64,000 nucleotides of DNA from Siphonodentalium dalli (lineage: Eukaryota; Mollusca; Scaphopoda; Gadilida; Siphonodentaliidae): assembly GCA_032622095.1 (NCBI GenBank), contig CP136067.1, positions 52,243,899 to 52,307,898 on the forward strand. Direction: 5' to 3'. Both the position numbers and the translations under genes were made by a program. Shown one piece after another: positions 1 through 11,000 of the stretch (positions are counted from its first letter, which is position 1; the number at the start of each line of letters is the position of its first letter). The notes under the pieces were generated by a model. It was not told the origin of the DNA. It saw only the letters and a program-made list of their open reading frames with translations, and ran no database searches.

Positions 1-690
1 TAGGACGAGTGTGAGATACTTTTTATCACATGATCAAATAAACGCGAAGCAATGCGAAATATCCATCGTAAACAACGATAAAAACCGCAGCGAGCGCAAG
101 TCATTTGAAGAACGATGTGACGTCATCGCACGCGCTGATATTAAACGTGTCTCTTATCGATAATTATGAAACTGCTTTTATCGGCAAATTATGTGATAAA
201 ACATTTTATTACGGAAACTAAACGTTTCTGACAAATGATATTAACTTAATTAATAAGTAGGACATAAATATGTTTATTGTTGTTTATTGCTTTGTTCGAC
301 CTGGTACTTGCTCGGCCATAACAATGTTTTAAATAAACACAATCGACGTTGGCACCCCCACCACCTTACATCATCCTTTCCTAACGATCCGCAAGATCAT
401 CATTCACCAGTCACCATTCTCTCACATTCCACACAGCTGTAAATAAGTTACTTATTGTGCCACTTTGTCAATTATGTAATTTTGTAACAATGTATACTGG
501 AGAGGGGCTCATTAAGTTATGTAACTTGTGCCCCAATCCACTTTGTATTATTACAAATAAAATATGTTTAAAGTAAAAAGTAAGCACACTGCTTGATATT
601 CTGACTTTCTGACCGAATTCTTCATCTTCAGTTTAAACGTCCAAATTTAAATCTGGTTTAAACCTACATTGACGGTCCAGCCATATCTGA
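1..690 (+). other. Non-coding; possible LINE or transcript 3' end
   Basis: No convincing reading frame is present. The stretch around 440-575 looks like the 3' untranslated end of a transcript or non-LTR retrotransposon on the plus strand: low-complexity sequence, then an AATAAA polyadenylation signal at 556-561, then A-rich sequence. No coding piece of a LINE is visible upstream inside the window, so the source is unknown. Confidence 0.3.
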
Positions 691-694
691 TCTA

Positions 695-1263
695 TTTATT
701 ACCAGGCGAACCACAAGTAGGCCGGTGTAATGGTTATATACCAGGCGAACCGCAAGCAGGCCGGTATAATGGTTATTACCAGGCGTACCACAAGTAGGCC
801 AGTATAATGGTTATTACCAGGCGAACCGCAAGCAGGCCAGTATAATGGTTATTACCAGGCAAACCACAAGTAGGCCAGTATAATGGTTATTACCAGGCGA
901 ACCACAAGTAGGCCAGTATAATGGTTATTACCAGGCGCACCACAAGCAGGCCGGTATAATGGTTATTACCAGGCGAACCACAAGTAGGCCAGTTTAATGG
1001 TTATTACCAGGCGAACCACAAGTAGGCCAGTATAATGGTTATTACCAGGCGAACCACAAGTAGGCCGGTATAATGGTTATTACCAGGCGAACCACAAGTA
1101 GGCCAGTATAATGGTTATTACCAGGCGCACCACAAGCAGGCCAGTATAATGGTTATTACCAGGCAAACCACAAGTAGGTCGGTATAATGGTTATTACCAG
1201 GCGAACCGCAAGCAGGCCGGTATAATGGTTATTACCAGGCGCACCACAAGCAGGCCAGTATAG
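695..1263. repeat. 38-bp minisatellite, left part
   Basis: About 15 head-to-tail copies of a 38-bp unit containing TAATGGTTATTACCAGGCG and a variable half ending in AGGCCAGTA or AGGCCGGTA. Copies differ at a few recurrent positions (gaaccAcaag/gaaccGcaag, gTaggcc/gCaggcc), giving a shuffled variant map typical of unequal exchange. The array continues at 1660 after an inserted MITE. There are no spacers between units, so this is not a CRISPR array. Forward frames crossing it are not believable genes. Confidence 0.95.
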
Positions 1264-1265
1264 TA

Positions 1266-1657
1266 GAGACCTTTCGCAAAAATCACTATTACGATTACGG
1301 ATAGGATGTATTGTCCTAGTAAGGTTGACACTACCATAATTTACCAACGATGGCTAATTGGTGACACGGCATATGCCCCATTGTATTCAGTGACACATAT
1401 ATTTGATGGGAAAAAGTAATATGTGTCTCTTTCAGATCCCATGTTCGTATCCGTGTGTTTATACACCACACGGATATTGTTAGAGCGTCCCCAAGCAGGA
1501 CCGGTGGCACATCCTTGACACGTCTGCTCATAATTAAACTGCGTGGGCTATATTTGGTCTCACATATGAACCCCGTGTGTAAAAGTAGAATTTTGGCCGT
1601 ATACTGCCAGGATATTTCCATATCCGTAATCGTATTCGTGATTTTGCGAAAGGTCTC
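1266..1657 (-). mobile_element. MITE family A, copy 1 (inserted in the minisatellite)
   Basis: A 392-bp non-autonomous DNA element with imperfect ~35-bp terminal inverted repeats starting GAGACCTTTCGCAAAA; the right end is the mirror image. A TA dinucleotide flanks each end (1264-1265 and 1658-1659), suggesting a TA target duplication as in Tc1/mariner-like elements. It interrupts a 38-bp minisatellite that resumes at once on the far side, so both edges are sharp. Its reverse complement matches the element at 46543-46835 in both termini and in an internal block containing GGTCCTGCTTGGGGACGCTC, so orientation is given relative to that copy. No transposase is encoded. Small frames inside are shadows. 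Confidence 0.88.
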
Positions 1658-1659
1658 TA

Positions 1660-1823
1660 ATGGTTATTACCAGGCGAACCGCAGGCAGGCCGGTATAATG
1701 GTTATTACCAGGCGAACCGCAGGCAGGCCGGTTTAATGGTTATTACCAGGCGAACCGCAGGCAGGCCGGTATAATGGTTATTACCAGGCGAACCGCAAAC
1801 AGGTCGGTATAATGGTTATATTA
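1660..1823. repeat. 38-bp minisatellite, right part
   Basis: About four further copies of the unit seen at 695-1263. The variants here are mostly the 'gaaccGcagGcagg' type, less mixed than on the left, so the array may have been polarised before or after the MITE separated the two parts. Confidence 0.93.
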
Positions 1824-2057
1824 ACACGTCATCAATCAACGCGAACAAGCACACACTTATATACCAACCCTATATGTGAGCATGAATCAATTGTGACATG
1901 ATATGTAACACCAGGCATGCAGCCACTCGCATATACACGCCACTCGAGATTATCTATGGCTACACCTATATAGTTGATAGGCCGGATTCCCATATATTAG
2001 GTTTAAACATGGTTTATGACAACCTTTAGGTTCAAACCGACATTCGACAGATCAATC

Positions 2058-2365
2058 CGTGGTTTAAACATGAGACAGCAGGTCGAAGTACACGCATTCG
2101 TGACCTCTTGTTTAAACATGGTCTAATCAGACCCATTGTTTAGTAGTACTCTGTATTGCCGAGCTTAAATAATCTCAATTCCCTAATTCAGACCGCCGCC
2201 AGTTAAATCTGTGGTTTTAAACACGAGACAGCCGGTAGCAGTACACGCATTCGCGATCTCTTGTTTAAAACTGGTTTAATCAGACCCATTGTTTAGCAGT
2301 ACTCTATATCGCCGAGCTTAAACAATCGCACTTAACCTATTCTGACCGCCGCGTTCTATCGACAG
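2058..2365. repeat. Two-copy tandem duplication, 153-bp period
   Basis: Two diverged copies in the same orientation. Landmarks such as GAGACAGC (2072 and 2225), GTACACGCATTCG, TAATCAGACCCATTGTTTAG and CCGAGCTTAAA recur at the same spacing. The duplicated stretch has no coding potential. The flanking 1824-2057 region shows nothing recognisable. Confidence 0.85.
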
Positions 2366-3050
2366 CGAAAATCGATAATTACGACAACGAGCATTTATTT
2401 AGTGGAAACCTACAAGTGAGAAGCGCTCAGACCTATAAAGTGTGTGGGGATAAGTTTTTGTCAATTGAGATTTTTTTTTTTTGCGTTTTATAACAAACTT
2501 TCATTTTGTTTTCAAATTTACCCACTGCGAGTCCATGATATCTCACCTGAAATTGTGTGTTATATTTACAAAGCCCGACAGACATTATGTACGGATTATG
2601 TGCCATTCTCACCAATACATTCCAGAAAATTCACATACACTGCTGCACGAAGGAATTTTGTGTGTCCCCCCCCCCCCCCGACTGAATATGAGTTGTTAGT
2701 ACGAGTATTGGATCACTTTTCGGGTCGATTAACGACTTCGTTTAAACGCTGCTTTACGGTCTAATTCGTGAGGCGCATCCTCTTATCAGTGCAATTGAAC
2801 ATGCCATAAACATGTCCAGAGTATAAATAATTGAAGAGGTAACGTTTCGAATCGTGTGTTGTAATATGGCCTATCTCTTCCGTGAACTTCCTATGCAGTT
2901 TTATGGGCATAACACAATGAATCAAGAGATATCAGTCAACAGGAGCTTCTGTTACTAAACATTTTTCTTTTCAAAAAGTTTTTACACGAAACAGAAACTA
3001 TGGAATTTTAGTACCTTATATACTGTTCATGTGTAATATGAGAATATTTT
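2366..3050. other. No gene seen; poly-C tract
   Basis: Non-coding. The only landmarks are a T-rich run near 2470-2480 and a 14-base C homopolymer at 2666-2679. Two overlapping frames that cross the C run (60-106 codons) look like ordinary AT-rich noise. Confidence 0.6.
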
Positions 3051-3057
3051 AATTTAA

Positions 3058-3385
3058 AGACATGCTATGTACTTGTTCGGGAGTATTAAACTGATAAGTT
3101 ATAATTCAGGCGCTATGCCAACAGAAGGAATGTAACATTCTACTAACATTGCTGAAAATTTGAAGCAAATCGATCGTACTACTCCATAGAACACATCGTC
3201 TGAACTATGCTCAATTGTAAATATTTACTATTTGATTCGGGACGCGTCTATCGGCGATCAATTAACGAAAACGATTTCGCCACCGAGAGTTAATATATAA
3301 GAATGATGGTATTTGTTGACAATTTGGATTATTCTCCATTTCTATTTGATTACCCTACAAGAGTGTTTCACATCACTTTAAACAC
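3058..3385 (+). repeat. Interspersed repeat family C, copy 1
   Basis: Starts with AAAGACAT. It contains CAGGCGCTATGCCAA, TTGTAAATATTTAC and TCGGCGAT, and ends in GTGTTTCACATCACTTTAA at about 3366-3385. The same order of blocks recurs at 3391-3640 and 42225-42584; the end block also occurs at 13279-13297. No coding sequence is visible. It is probably a non-autonomous element, with the conserved CACATCACTTTAA end as one terminus. Confidence 0.75.
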
Positions 3386-3390
3386 ATTTA

Positions 3391-3640
3391 AAGACATAGT
3401 ATGGACTTGTTCGGTGCGAAAACGGATAAGTTAGTACTCAGGCGCTATGCTAAGTGTGGGAATGTAGCATTCTACTAGCATTACCGAAAATTTCAAAGAA
3501 ATAAACCATAACGCTCCATAGATATCATTGTTTGAACTACGCTTAATTGTAAATATTTACATCTCGATTCGGGACGCTGCGATCGGCGATAAACTAACGA
3601 AAATTATTTCGCCAATGAGAGTCATTGCATTTAATTAATA
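3391..3640 (+). repeat. Interspersed repeat family C, copy 2 (interrupted)
   Basis: A second copy directly after the first. It follows the 42225-42584 copy as far as the block TTTAATTAATA and then stops abruptly, being replaced at 3641 by an unrelated terminus beginning CTAG. In the 42 kb copy the sequence continues into TATAAGAATGACGG instead, which marks 3640/3641 as an insertion boundary. Confidence 0.75.
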
Positions 3641-3700
3641 CTAGCAGGGTTACCCGGCGTTGCACAGGTTTAAGTGATGTGAAACTCTCTGCATGCTGTG
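3641..3700 (-). mobile_element. Helitron-like 3' terminus
   Basis: Read on the minus strand, this ends in a short GC-rich hairpin block (GGGTAACCC) followed by CTAG at 3644-3641 and then a T of the host repeat. A subterminal hairpin, CTRR end and insertion next to T are the marks of Helitron 3' ends. The host repeat is known from another copy, so the boundary is exact. A GTTTCACATCACTT block lies just inside, as in family C. The 5' end of the element was not located. Confidence 0.5.
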
Positions 3701-4254
3701 GATATTTGGTGGGAATAGATAATACTCTTGCTCAAAGTGCTACACGTATTCTCATAAATTGTATATTCAAATAACATCACAAAACATGATTCTTATACAT
3801 GGAATATAAGTATAGTGGATCACCTTGTTATGCTATGCTTTAATCTCTAAGACATGAATACACATGTAACTGGCGAGATGTGCAATATTTACAAGGTGCT
3901 TAGTGCGAAATATATACATATACATAAAAGAACACCGAAAACGAAGAAGAAGAAGCAGAAAAAGAAGTAGAGGAAAAGAATGAGAGGAAAAGAAGAAGAA
4001 GATAAGAAGAAGAATAAGATAGAAGATTGGTCGATTGATATGGCGGTAGTCTCTCTGTTAACCATCGTCAGTCCTCATTATCGTCGTTTTTATATTCATC
4101 TAATACGTTATATCAGTATACTTTTCGAAGATGTCTTATATCAATACTAATAATAATACTAACAACAACAACAACAACAGCAGCCATAACATTTTGACTT
4201 GATATATTTCAATAACATTAATAAAATGTATTCAGCTATAAATTTCTATTTCTA
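3701..4254. other. No gene seen; simple-sequence tracts
   Basis: Contains a purine-only stretch rich in GAA/GAAGAA around 3940-4026 and an AAC trinucleotide run near 4160-4180. The far end merges into the LINE fragment at 4255. No reading frame worth reporting. Confidence 0.6.
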
Positions 4255-4765
4255 TATTTGAACGCTAATTTCAGATAAAGTGTTAATTTTCTCAAGTCAA
4301 CGCGACCAGACTTTGTCAGTAGCTCGTAAAACTTTTTTCTTAGAAGGTGGGTTCCAATAATGTTCGGATATGTATTTTACCCGCAGGTGCCTCAACTTGG
4401 CGCACTTCATAACAAAATGGTATTCATCACCCAGTTCATTTTTGCACAAGCTACATAAATCTCTTTTTGATCATCGCTTTCCCCATCTACTTGTTTCTAC
4501 TTCCAATCTATGATTGCATGTACGTATTTTTATCTAATTTCATCTAATTCGGAGTGCTGGTCTTCATGTGCATCAATATTTTGCAGAATTTTAAATGTAC
4601 GCTCTCAATTTCTTTCATATTTTCGAACCCCCATATTTCGCAGCCATATGACAAAATTGGAACTACAGTCGAGTCGAACAATTTAAGAGCGACCTCGACT
4701 GATAAGTCTAGTTTCCTGACTTTACTCAGTAAGCCAAACATGGCTTTACAAGCGGTTTCTTTAAA
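4255..4765 (-). pseudogene. C-terminal end of a Jockey/CR1-type LINE reverse transcriptase
   Basis: Minus-strand translation gives a stretch typical of the region after the RT palm in Jockey/CR1-like LINEs: FGLLSKVRKLDL, then a segment with PILSYGCEIWG, then HLKFCK and the block KTSTPN (open frame 4741-4544). After a frame change, 4500-4330 encodes a Cys-rich tail with LCKNELGDEYHFVMKC and YISEHYW, matching the end of the LINE at 26.6-27.2 kb. The block entering at about 4760 appears to continue an RT piece whose upstream part lies at 11.0-11.5 kb, separated by another LINE. Frameshifts and stops make it dead. Confidence 0.8.
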
Positions 4766-5146
4766 AAAAAAAAAAAATATTTTTTTTTTAATAATTTTTT
4801 ATTGAATCAGTCAGATGATTAGCATACATAATGAATGGTTGTACAAATAACAAAATATAGATAGATAATATTCATCTGATACATACATTCAGGCATACAC
4901 TCATTCACTCGCTCACGCTTGCACTCTTACTTACATCAACGGGCATTCTGTGGCTCTAAACAGGCGATCGGGCAATGAGTTGGAGTTTTAATTCACGTTA
5001 AAACATGTTATTTTTATTTTTGTTTCGGTTTAGCACGACACTCACTGAAGGGTGACTATAATTTCTATAATTATAATTGAAGAGAGTAAGAGGTAGAACG
5101 GAAACATAATTCTTAAAGGAAAAACCGCGAGTCAGATGAGTATATA

Positions 5147-6590
5147 TCAAGAAATCTTTGCTTCATTTTTATTTATAGCGCTTTTTATCTGAAACCAGTT
5201 TTTCTCAAATTCTGCAATTTTCATATTACAACGAGCATTGAATTTGTCACATCTATACCTGTATTTGAGGGTTGTTATAAAAGATTTGACGGATAGCATG
5301 TCTGGGTTGAATTTAGTTCGATATAAGCAAGCAGCCAAAACAAATTGGTGGTATAATTTCCTTCTGTTGGAGAACCAAGAATAATTATCTTTTTCGAATA
5401 TTTGAGATTAAGGTTATTTTTGGTTGACCAATCGTTAAGCTCACCTAGGAATTGTTGTACGCATGCGCAGTCCCAGAATATATGTGAGATGTTCTCATTA
5501 TTATTTCTGCATCGATTGCACTGGTCATCAGATCTTACTTTTATTATTTTAAGAAATCTATTTGTTGATAATATCCTAGAATTAATCCTGAACTGTAACC
5601 ACTGAAGCTTTGTATCAGGCGTCGTTGAGAAAGGTAGGCGGTTGAAAATTGTCCAGTCAATTTCTGGCACCCCAATTTCAATTGTCCATTTGCTTTGGGG
5701 TTTAGGGGAAAATTTCATAGCATTCAAACTTTTATAGAAGTCTTGCCCACCCTTTGAATTTCGCAAAAGTGGAACCATATTGCTGGGTTGTATGGGATTA
5801 GTACAACGAGTTAAAGTTTTCTTATATATTTTGGCTAATGAATTAATTTGTCTGCAAATTGCGTTCAGGGCGATGAAGTCAGTGGATACATTAAAAGAAG
5901 CGTAAAGACTTTCGGGTGTGTGGAATTTACCATTTGTATGTATCAAGTCATTGATAAAAAATATGCCATGTCTTCTCCATGTAGCGAAGTTGATAATTTT
6001 GTCGTGCAGCTTTATGTTTGGATTTTTCCATAAGACCCATGTACATATATTTCCGTTTGACTCATTCTTCTCACTGAAATAGCTCCATGCTATGAGTACA
6101 TCACGCCAGAATGGATTTAATATATTTTTGGAATAGTTTCGCAAGTACATGCTGTCATAAAAAAGAAATAGTGAGTCATTGGCAACAGGGAGATCAGTTA
6201 AAGGGATCCATTTCGAGTTCATTGACATAAGACGTCTAACCCAAGTTATTTTCATTGACATTATAAAGTTTCTGATATCTACCATTTTCAAGCCGCCATT
6301 TTTTGATAGTCTTGGCAAATGAGCTTTCTTTTTATTCTGTCCCTATTCGAGTTCCAAAAAAATTTGTAAAGAAGTGATTCGAGCTGTTTAATAAATGCGT
6401 TTCCAGGATCTGGTAGTGCTATGAATAGGTGCGTAAGTTTAGGTAGTATAAGAGATTTGATCACTGTTATTCTTCCGATTGGTGTTAATAGTCTATGTTT
6501 CCATGTTTCGATCATACGGTTTATGTCCACTAATTTTTTATCATAGTTGTGACTCATCTTGCCTAGGTCTGTATTGAACTGAATACCCAA
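5147..6590 (-). pseudogene. LINE ORF2, thumb to C-terminus (Tx1/L1 type)
   Basis: Two overlapping frames make one protein segment. 6590-6288 carries LGIQFNTDLGKM, then LLTPIGRITVIKSLILPKL and KRKLICQDYQK. The reading then shifts at an A6 run near 6300 into 6318-5275, which starts SKNGGLKMVDIRNF and contains a Cys/His motif, CNRCRNNNENISHIFWDC, that resembles the C-terminal Cys-rich domain of L1-type ORF2. A further frame change near 5330 leads into 5338-5147 (KFNPDMLSVKSF...), the usual final segment of this family. The stretch is the 3' part of the ORF2 whose RT core lies above 7591. Confidence 0.82.
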
Positions 6591-7590
6591 CTAGAATGCA
6601 CTCAGAGAGATGCCAACGTGCGCAAAAATGTAATAAAAAATAATTTAAAAAATAATTTCACTGTATTTTACTTAATTTATTTAATTTAATTTAATGTTAG
6701 AAAAAAAAGACTATTACCATTTCTCATTTCATCACAGATAAAAGGCAAATTACTATATTAATCATTTAAGTAATTAAAACCAATTCCATGTTGCCGAAAG
6801 GATGAGACTTTAATATCGATTACATTTTTTTCAGCGGCATATTTTCATTTTCATTTTCCGATATTCAAAGTTGACCAAATGAGCAATTATAAGAAATAAT
6901 TAATACCATTTGTGTAAATATTGATAGCAGCCAATATGCAAGAATAATTAATCAATAATTAATCAATAAAGATCATTTTATGTAATAATAAACTCTTCAA
7001 ACGGTGTTTGTGTCAACAAATGCGTTTTGTTTTGTGTTACGTCATTCGTCGTATTTGACCCGGAACTCGGCTGAAGGTTAGGCTATTCAGCCTATTGTGT
7101 CGAATTACGAAATCGCGTTTTGAATGTCTCTCTTTTCCCGCACGATAAAAAGAGGTCTTCGCACGAACCAAAAATGATAAAACTTCCCAATTATAAGTAA
7201 AAATACCCAAATGAAGGAGTCTATGCAGGTCCCGAAGGAGTCTATAGACTCTTTGATGTAGAGTTCTGATAGAGAAAATGTAGGTCGATCTATTTTTGTC
7301 ATAACTCTGACGTTTTTTGACCTGGGAGAAACAATCGAAATCGAGTCTCACTACGAGCATGCTAGTTTTAAATAATGAAACAGGGAATCTCGACTAATGG
7401 CGATATCGGCGACAAACAAATAATCGAAAACAACACATAAAATAAACATAGCAAAAACGCGGCACAATAAAAATGGCAGAACGCCACGAGGTTTTACGTC
7501 GCTTTTAGTGACGTCATGGAGTGAAACGGAGCAGAGTGACACCAACCTACGGATCTGTCTGATCGCCATACTGTTGCGCGAGCGCACGTA
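6591..7590. mobile_element. ~1 kb insertion splitting the LINE reverse transcriptase
   Basis: The Tx1-type ORF2 translation stops making sense at about 7591 (after ...FDLL) and resumes at 6590 (LGIQFN...), where the family reads straight through, so the 1.0 kb between is inserted. Its ends are not clear inverted repeats; an ACGTGCGC word lies in opposite orientation near both edges. The left third is very AT-rich, the right third contains TGACGTCA. Small frames inside (up to ~107 codons) resemble nothing I recognise. Confidence 0.6.
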
Positions 7591-8405
7591 ATAAATCGAA
7601 GGTAGGAGAAAAGTTTAGATTTAGATCGGGACAAATACAATCTTTCCGATATGTATGTGATCCTATCCACGACGCCTGACATTTGCTAGGGTTGATCCGT
7701 AAGCCAGATATGTCTGCAAAGAAGTCTAGTACTTTATAAGCTTCTCGTAAACTATTTTCACTACCATCTATATAAGATGAATGTCGTGTCGTCTGCGTAC
7801 TGTGTTATTTTGTATTTCTGATTGCCGAGGGTTATTCCTGCCATATTTCCATTTTGCTTCATCAAGAGAGATAAAATGTCTGCGCATATCAAAAAAATAT
7901 ACGGTGAGACGGGGTCACCTTGTCGACAGCCTCGAGAAAGACTGAAGCTCCTCGAGATGTGGCCATTTATCAGAAATGAGGAATTAATATTGTTGCAAAC
8001 AATTTGTAATCCATCTCTTTAGTGATTCACCAAAATTGAACATATCTAAACATTTCATGATGAATTTCCATGATACGGAATCAAATGCTTTTTCAAAATC
8101 TACTAAAAGTAAAAGACCCGGTTTGTTTTGCAATTTACTTCTGAATATAATATCATAAACCAATCTAGTGTTATCGCCTATGTATCGGCCTTTGAGAAAT
8201 CCGCTTTGGTCTTCGCTAATTATGTGAGGTAGAACGCGTTTAAGTCGCTATGCTATACATGACGATGCTAGTTTGTATGAGACATTCAGTAAGGTGATCG
8301 GCCTCCAGTTTTTGAGAAGATGTCGTTCCTTGTCTTTTTTTGGGATAATTGTTATCAGGCCTTGTTTTTGTGTAATAGAAAGCTCACCATCAACGAGGGA
8401 TTCAT
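7591..8405 (-). pseudogene. LINE ORF2 reverse transcriptase core, frameshifted
   Basis: Minus-strand translation, pieced over several frames, shows the RT landmarks in order: NWRPITLLNVSYKL (about 8310-8270), QSGFLKGRYIGDNTR, the first catalytic aspartate in LVDFEKAFDS (about 8112-8080), a QGDPVSPYIF block near 7920-7890, and the YADD catalytic motif at 7799-7788. Frameshifts near 8430, around the QGDP block, and after YADD, plus a stop after ASSCIA, disable it. Both catalytic aspartate motifs are still recognisable, which suggests moderate age. Confidence 0.82.
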
Positions 8406-9344
8406 TCAGCGATTCACACAGGAGTTGACCCAGGTCAGATCAGAAAATTTCCAGAACTCATAAGGATAGCCATCTAAGCCGGAAGATTTTTCGTTTTTTG
8501 ATTTTTTTAGTGCCATCGTTAGTTCACCTAGAGTTATGGGGCCTTCAATACTTTGGGCTGCATCGGGAGATAGTCTTGAATATTCACCTTGATCCAATAT
8601 TGATTTGTAATCAAAGTCTATTGTTTTTTTTGACGAGTACAAGGTTTGGTAGAATTTTCGTGTTTCATTTAAAATTTCATTTTGGTTTGTTAACTTTTTT
8701 CCGTTTGAATCCTCCAAGAGTGCCAGGGTTTTTGATATATAGTTTCGTTTTTCTAAATTCAGGAAGTATTTTGTTGGTTTTTCTCCATGCTCAATCCACT
8801 TTGCTTTCGATCTCAACATTGCCCCTTGGGTAGCTTCTTTTCTCATTTCATGGAGTTCAGTGTCAATGTTTTTAATTTGTTCCATTATATTGGCCTTCTT
8901 ATTTAAATCAACTGAACATTTGTCGATGGAAATTTCGAGTTCATTTTTAATTTTTAATAATGAGCCTTCTTTTTCTTTTCGCTCACGTTTGCGTTTAGCT
9001 GAATACGTCATTGTTTGACCTCTGATATCGAGTAGAATTGCGTCAAGAAGAAGTTTTTTGCCAATTTCGCATCTGCTTGAGGTGTAATCCGCTTCGCCGC
9101 GTTGGATATATTTGTATCTACATTTGTTTGATTCTATGATAGATTTAACCAAATCCATATATTTTTCTTCGTGTAAGAGAGAAGTATTGAATTTCCAGAA
9201 ACCCTGGCCTCTATTGATATTATTCAGCGATAAAGATAGAGTAATAATAGAGTGATCTGATCTATAACCTGGTAATATATCTGGGCCCGCTCCTGTAATA
9301 CTAATTAGGTCATTTGATATCAGGAAATAATCAAGTCTTGCCAT
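8406..9344 (-). pseudogene. LINE ORF2 endonuclease end, linker and RT start
   Basis: A 312-codon open stretch. It opens with ARLDYFLIS and GYRSDHSIITLSL, the last conserved APE-like endonuclease motif (SDH). A Lys/Glu-rich, coiled-coil-like linker follows (about residues 110-170). Then come KWIEHGEKPTKYFLNLEKRN and SSGLDGYPYEFWKF, which mark the start of the RT. It is in the same frame as the endonuclease upstream, separated by a single TAA, so the ATG here is an internal methionine rather than a true start. The frame is lost near 8430 in the PYEFWKF region. Confidence 0.85.
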
Positions 9345-9938
9345 TTAAATTGGAGATTTCCTCCTCCAAGTGTATCGCTTCTCATATTCATTATTAAGCC
9401 TCCATGCATCTACAAGTTCGAGTCTGTCGACAAGTGATTCCACTGCTTTTAATGCTTTTGGATTATTTATATGTTTATAATTATAAGTATCCATGTTCTG
9501 GTCGCGAGCCAAATTCCAGTCCCCACAAATTATAACTTGCGTGTTGCCAATATCAAGGATTTTATTTTTGAGTCGAACATAGAAATCTGGATTATCTTCG
9601 TTTGGTCCGTAGATATTTGCAAGAGTTATTCTCATTTGTTCAATCGTCATGTCTAGTATAATAAAGTGTCCGTTGTCGTCCTTTAATACATTGTGTATAT
9701 GATAGTCAAAGTTATTTTTGAAAAGAATTGCTACTCCGCGCGATTGGGACTTGTAAGAAGATGCTTCAATTTTGAAACCCCATTCAGATTCAATGTATTT
9801 TTCCATGTCGTTCGTAAAGTGTGTATCTTGGAGACAATATAGCGAGGCATTAGAATTTCGCAAGAAGTTGAACACATCGCGGCGCTTTTCTTTTTGATTA
9901 AGCCCTCGGCAATTAGCAGATACTATTTTTATAGACAT
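9345..9938 (-). pseudogene. LINE APE-like endonuclease domain
   Basis: 197 codons from MSIKIVSANCRGLNQKEKR. The order of motifs fits an apurinic-type LINE endonuclease: the N-terminal SANCRGLN, the catalytic-glutamate region represented here by CLQDTHF (Asp in place of the usual Glu, possibly a lesion), IYGPN, and CGDWNLARD with the metal-binding GDWN. It ends at TAA just after RRKSPI, and the next codon continues the same protein (MARLDYF...). The ATG at 9938 is the likely ORF2 start because the family begins at this point. Confidence 0.85.
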
Positions 9939-11000
9939 TTAACGACAGCAGTACGCAGACAACCGAAAAGAAGTAAAGCAATAGTAAGCATAGTTAAGAA
10001 TATTAAGGTCCCTGTAAAACAAGCAAAACTTATTGATTCCATTGAATTTAGTGACAATTATACATTCTTGACAAAAAGAAAAAGCTTTCGTTCCACAAAC
10101 GCACACACACACGCACACAAAAATAACAATGAGCAATACAAACCGGTATTGGATTAACATGTTAAGGCCTTGTGTGACCGCCCTAGATGTGACATAGTCT
10201 GGGGGTCTGATCACCCATCGGCCTACATTATCCATATTCTGATCGAAATAATTTATATATGTGGATAAATATAGGTCGTTAGGTAGTCAGGCCCCAGTCA
10301 GACCAGATGTGGCAGACAGATATTTTGGAAAACATAGTCGTATGTGTAAGATTAACAAAAGGCATTGTGTGGGGGAGGGGTTACTACCCATTATATATAT
10401 AGTATTGATTTATATATGTTTCAGGTCTCAACCATTCTATATAGTATATATTGATTTATATATGTTCAGGTCCGAGTGAGTGGCTTAATATTACCATTTT
10501 ATATAACAAAAGATAGCTGTTATCTCAACCTCTTACGGAATGAGACACGTTATGAGTATAACTCATCTTACACCTAAATTGAAAATAGAGAAAATGGGTA
10601 GAAATCTACATACGAGAGATCGGTACGATTCACTGACGATTCCAATTTTAATTTAAAGTAACAGGAATAGATATAAAATGCAATATACGTGTATAACCGA
10701 TCTCTACACCTATAACTCAATCTCACCAATCTGGAACTTGAAGCTACACATATATAGACAATGAGAGAAGATTCAATTCCATGTAACAAAAAATAAATCT
10801 ATGCTTGTGCTCCATTGAATTAAATATTACACGAATAGCTACATGTATGAAGAGGACAATCTCTCTAACATCCCATTAAACACTGGGTACTGATAAGATG
10901 GGGCAAGGGACCGGTATAGCTGCGATCGATACAGAAAAATCAATATATTACATTCTAATGTTACCATAATGTAATCATTTTGATTGCATTATGATATCGC
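9939..11000. other. Region upstream of the Tx1-type LINE ORF2; no gene seen
   Basis: Probably includes 5' UTR and decayed upstream sequence of the Tx1-type LINE, but no ORF1 is recognisable. Landmarks are a CA-rich run near 10104-10125 and a ~50-bp tandem duplication at 10395-10475 (TATTGATTTATATATGTT twice, each followed by CAGGTC). The edge with the older LINE lies near 10985-11000. Confidence 0.5.

Larger units (their letters stand above)
4776..9938 (-). mobile_element. Tx1/L1-type LINE (second-level insertion)
   Basis: A near full-length ORF2 of an L1/Tx1-like non-LTR retrotransposon lies on the minus strand: endonuclease (9938-9345), linker and RT start (9344-8406), RT core (8405-7591), then after a ~1 kb interruption the RT thumb and C-terminal region (6590-5147), 3' UTR, and an A-rich tail with AATAAA at about 4776-4800. 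It sits between two halves of a different LINE. No ORF1 was recognised upstream of 9938, so the copy is probably 5' truncated or ORF1 has decayed. An in-frame stop, several frameshifts and a nested insertion show it is inactive. Confidence 0.85.

Noticed and set aside
695-1823. Regular 38-bp repeats resembling a CRISPR array
   Set aside because: Units are contiguous with no unique spacers, the sequence is eukaryotic, and no cas genes are present.
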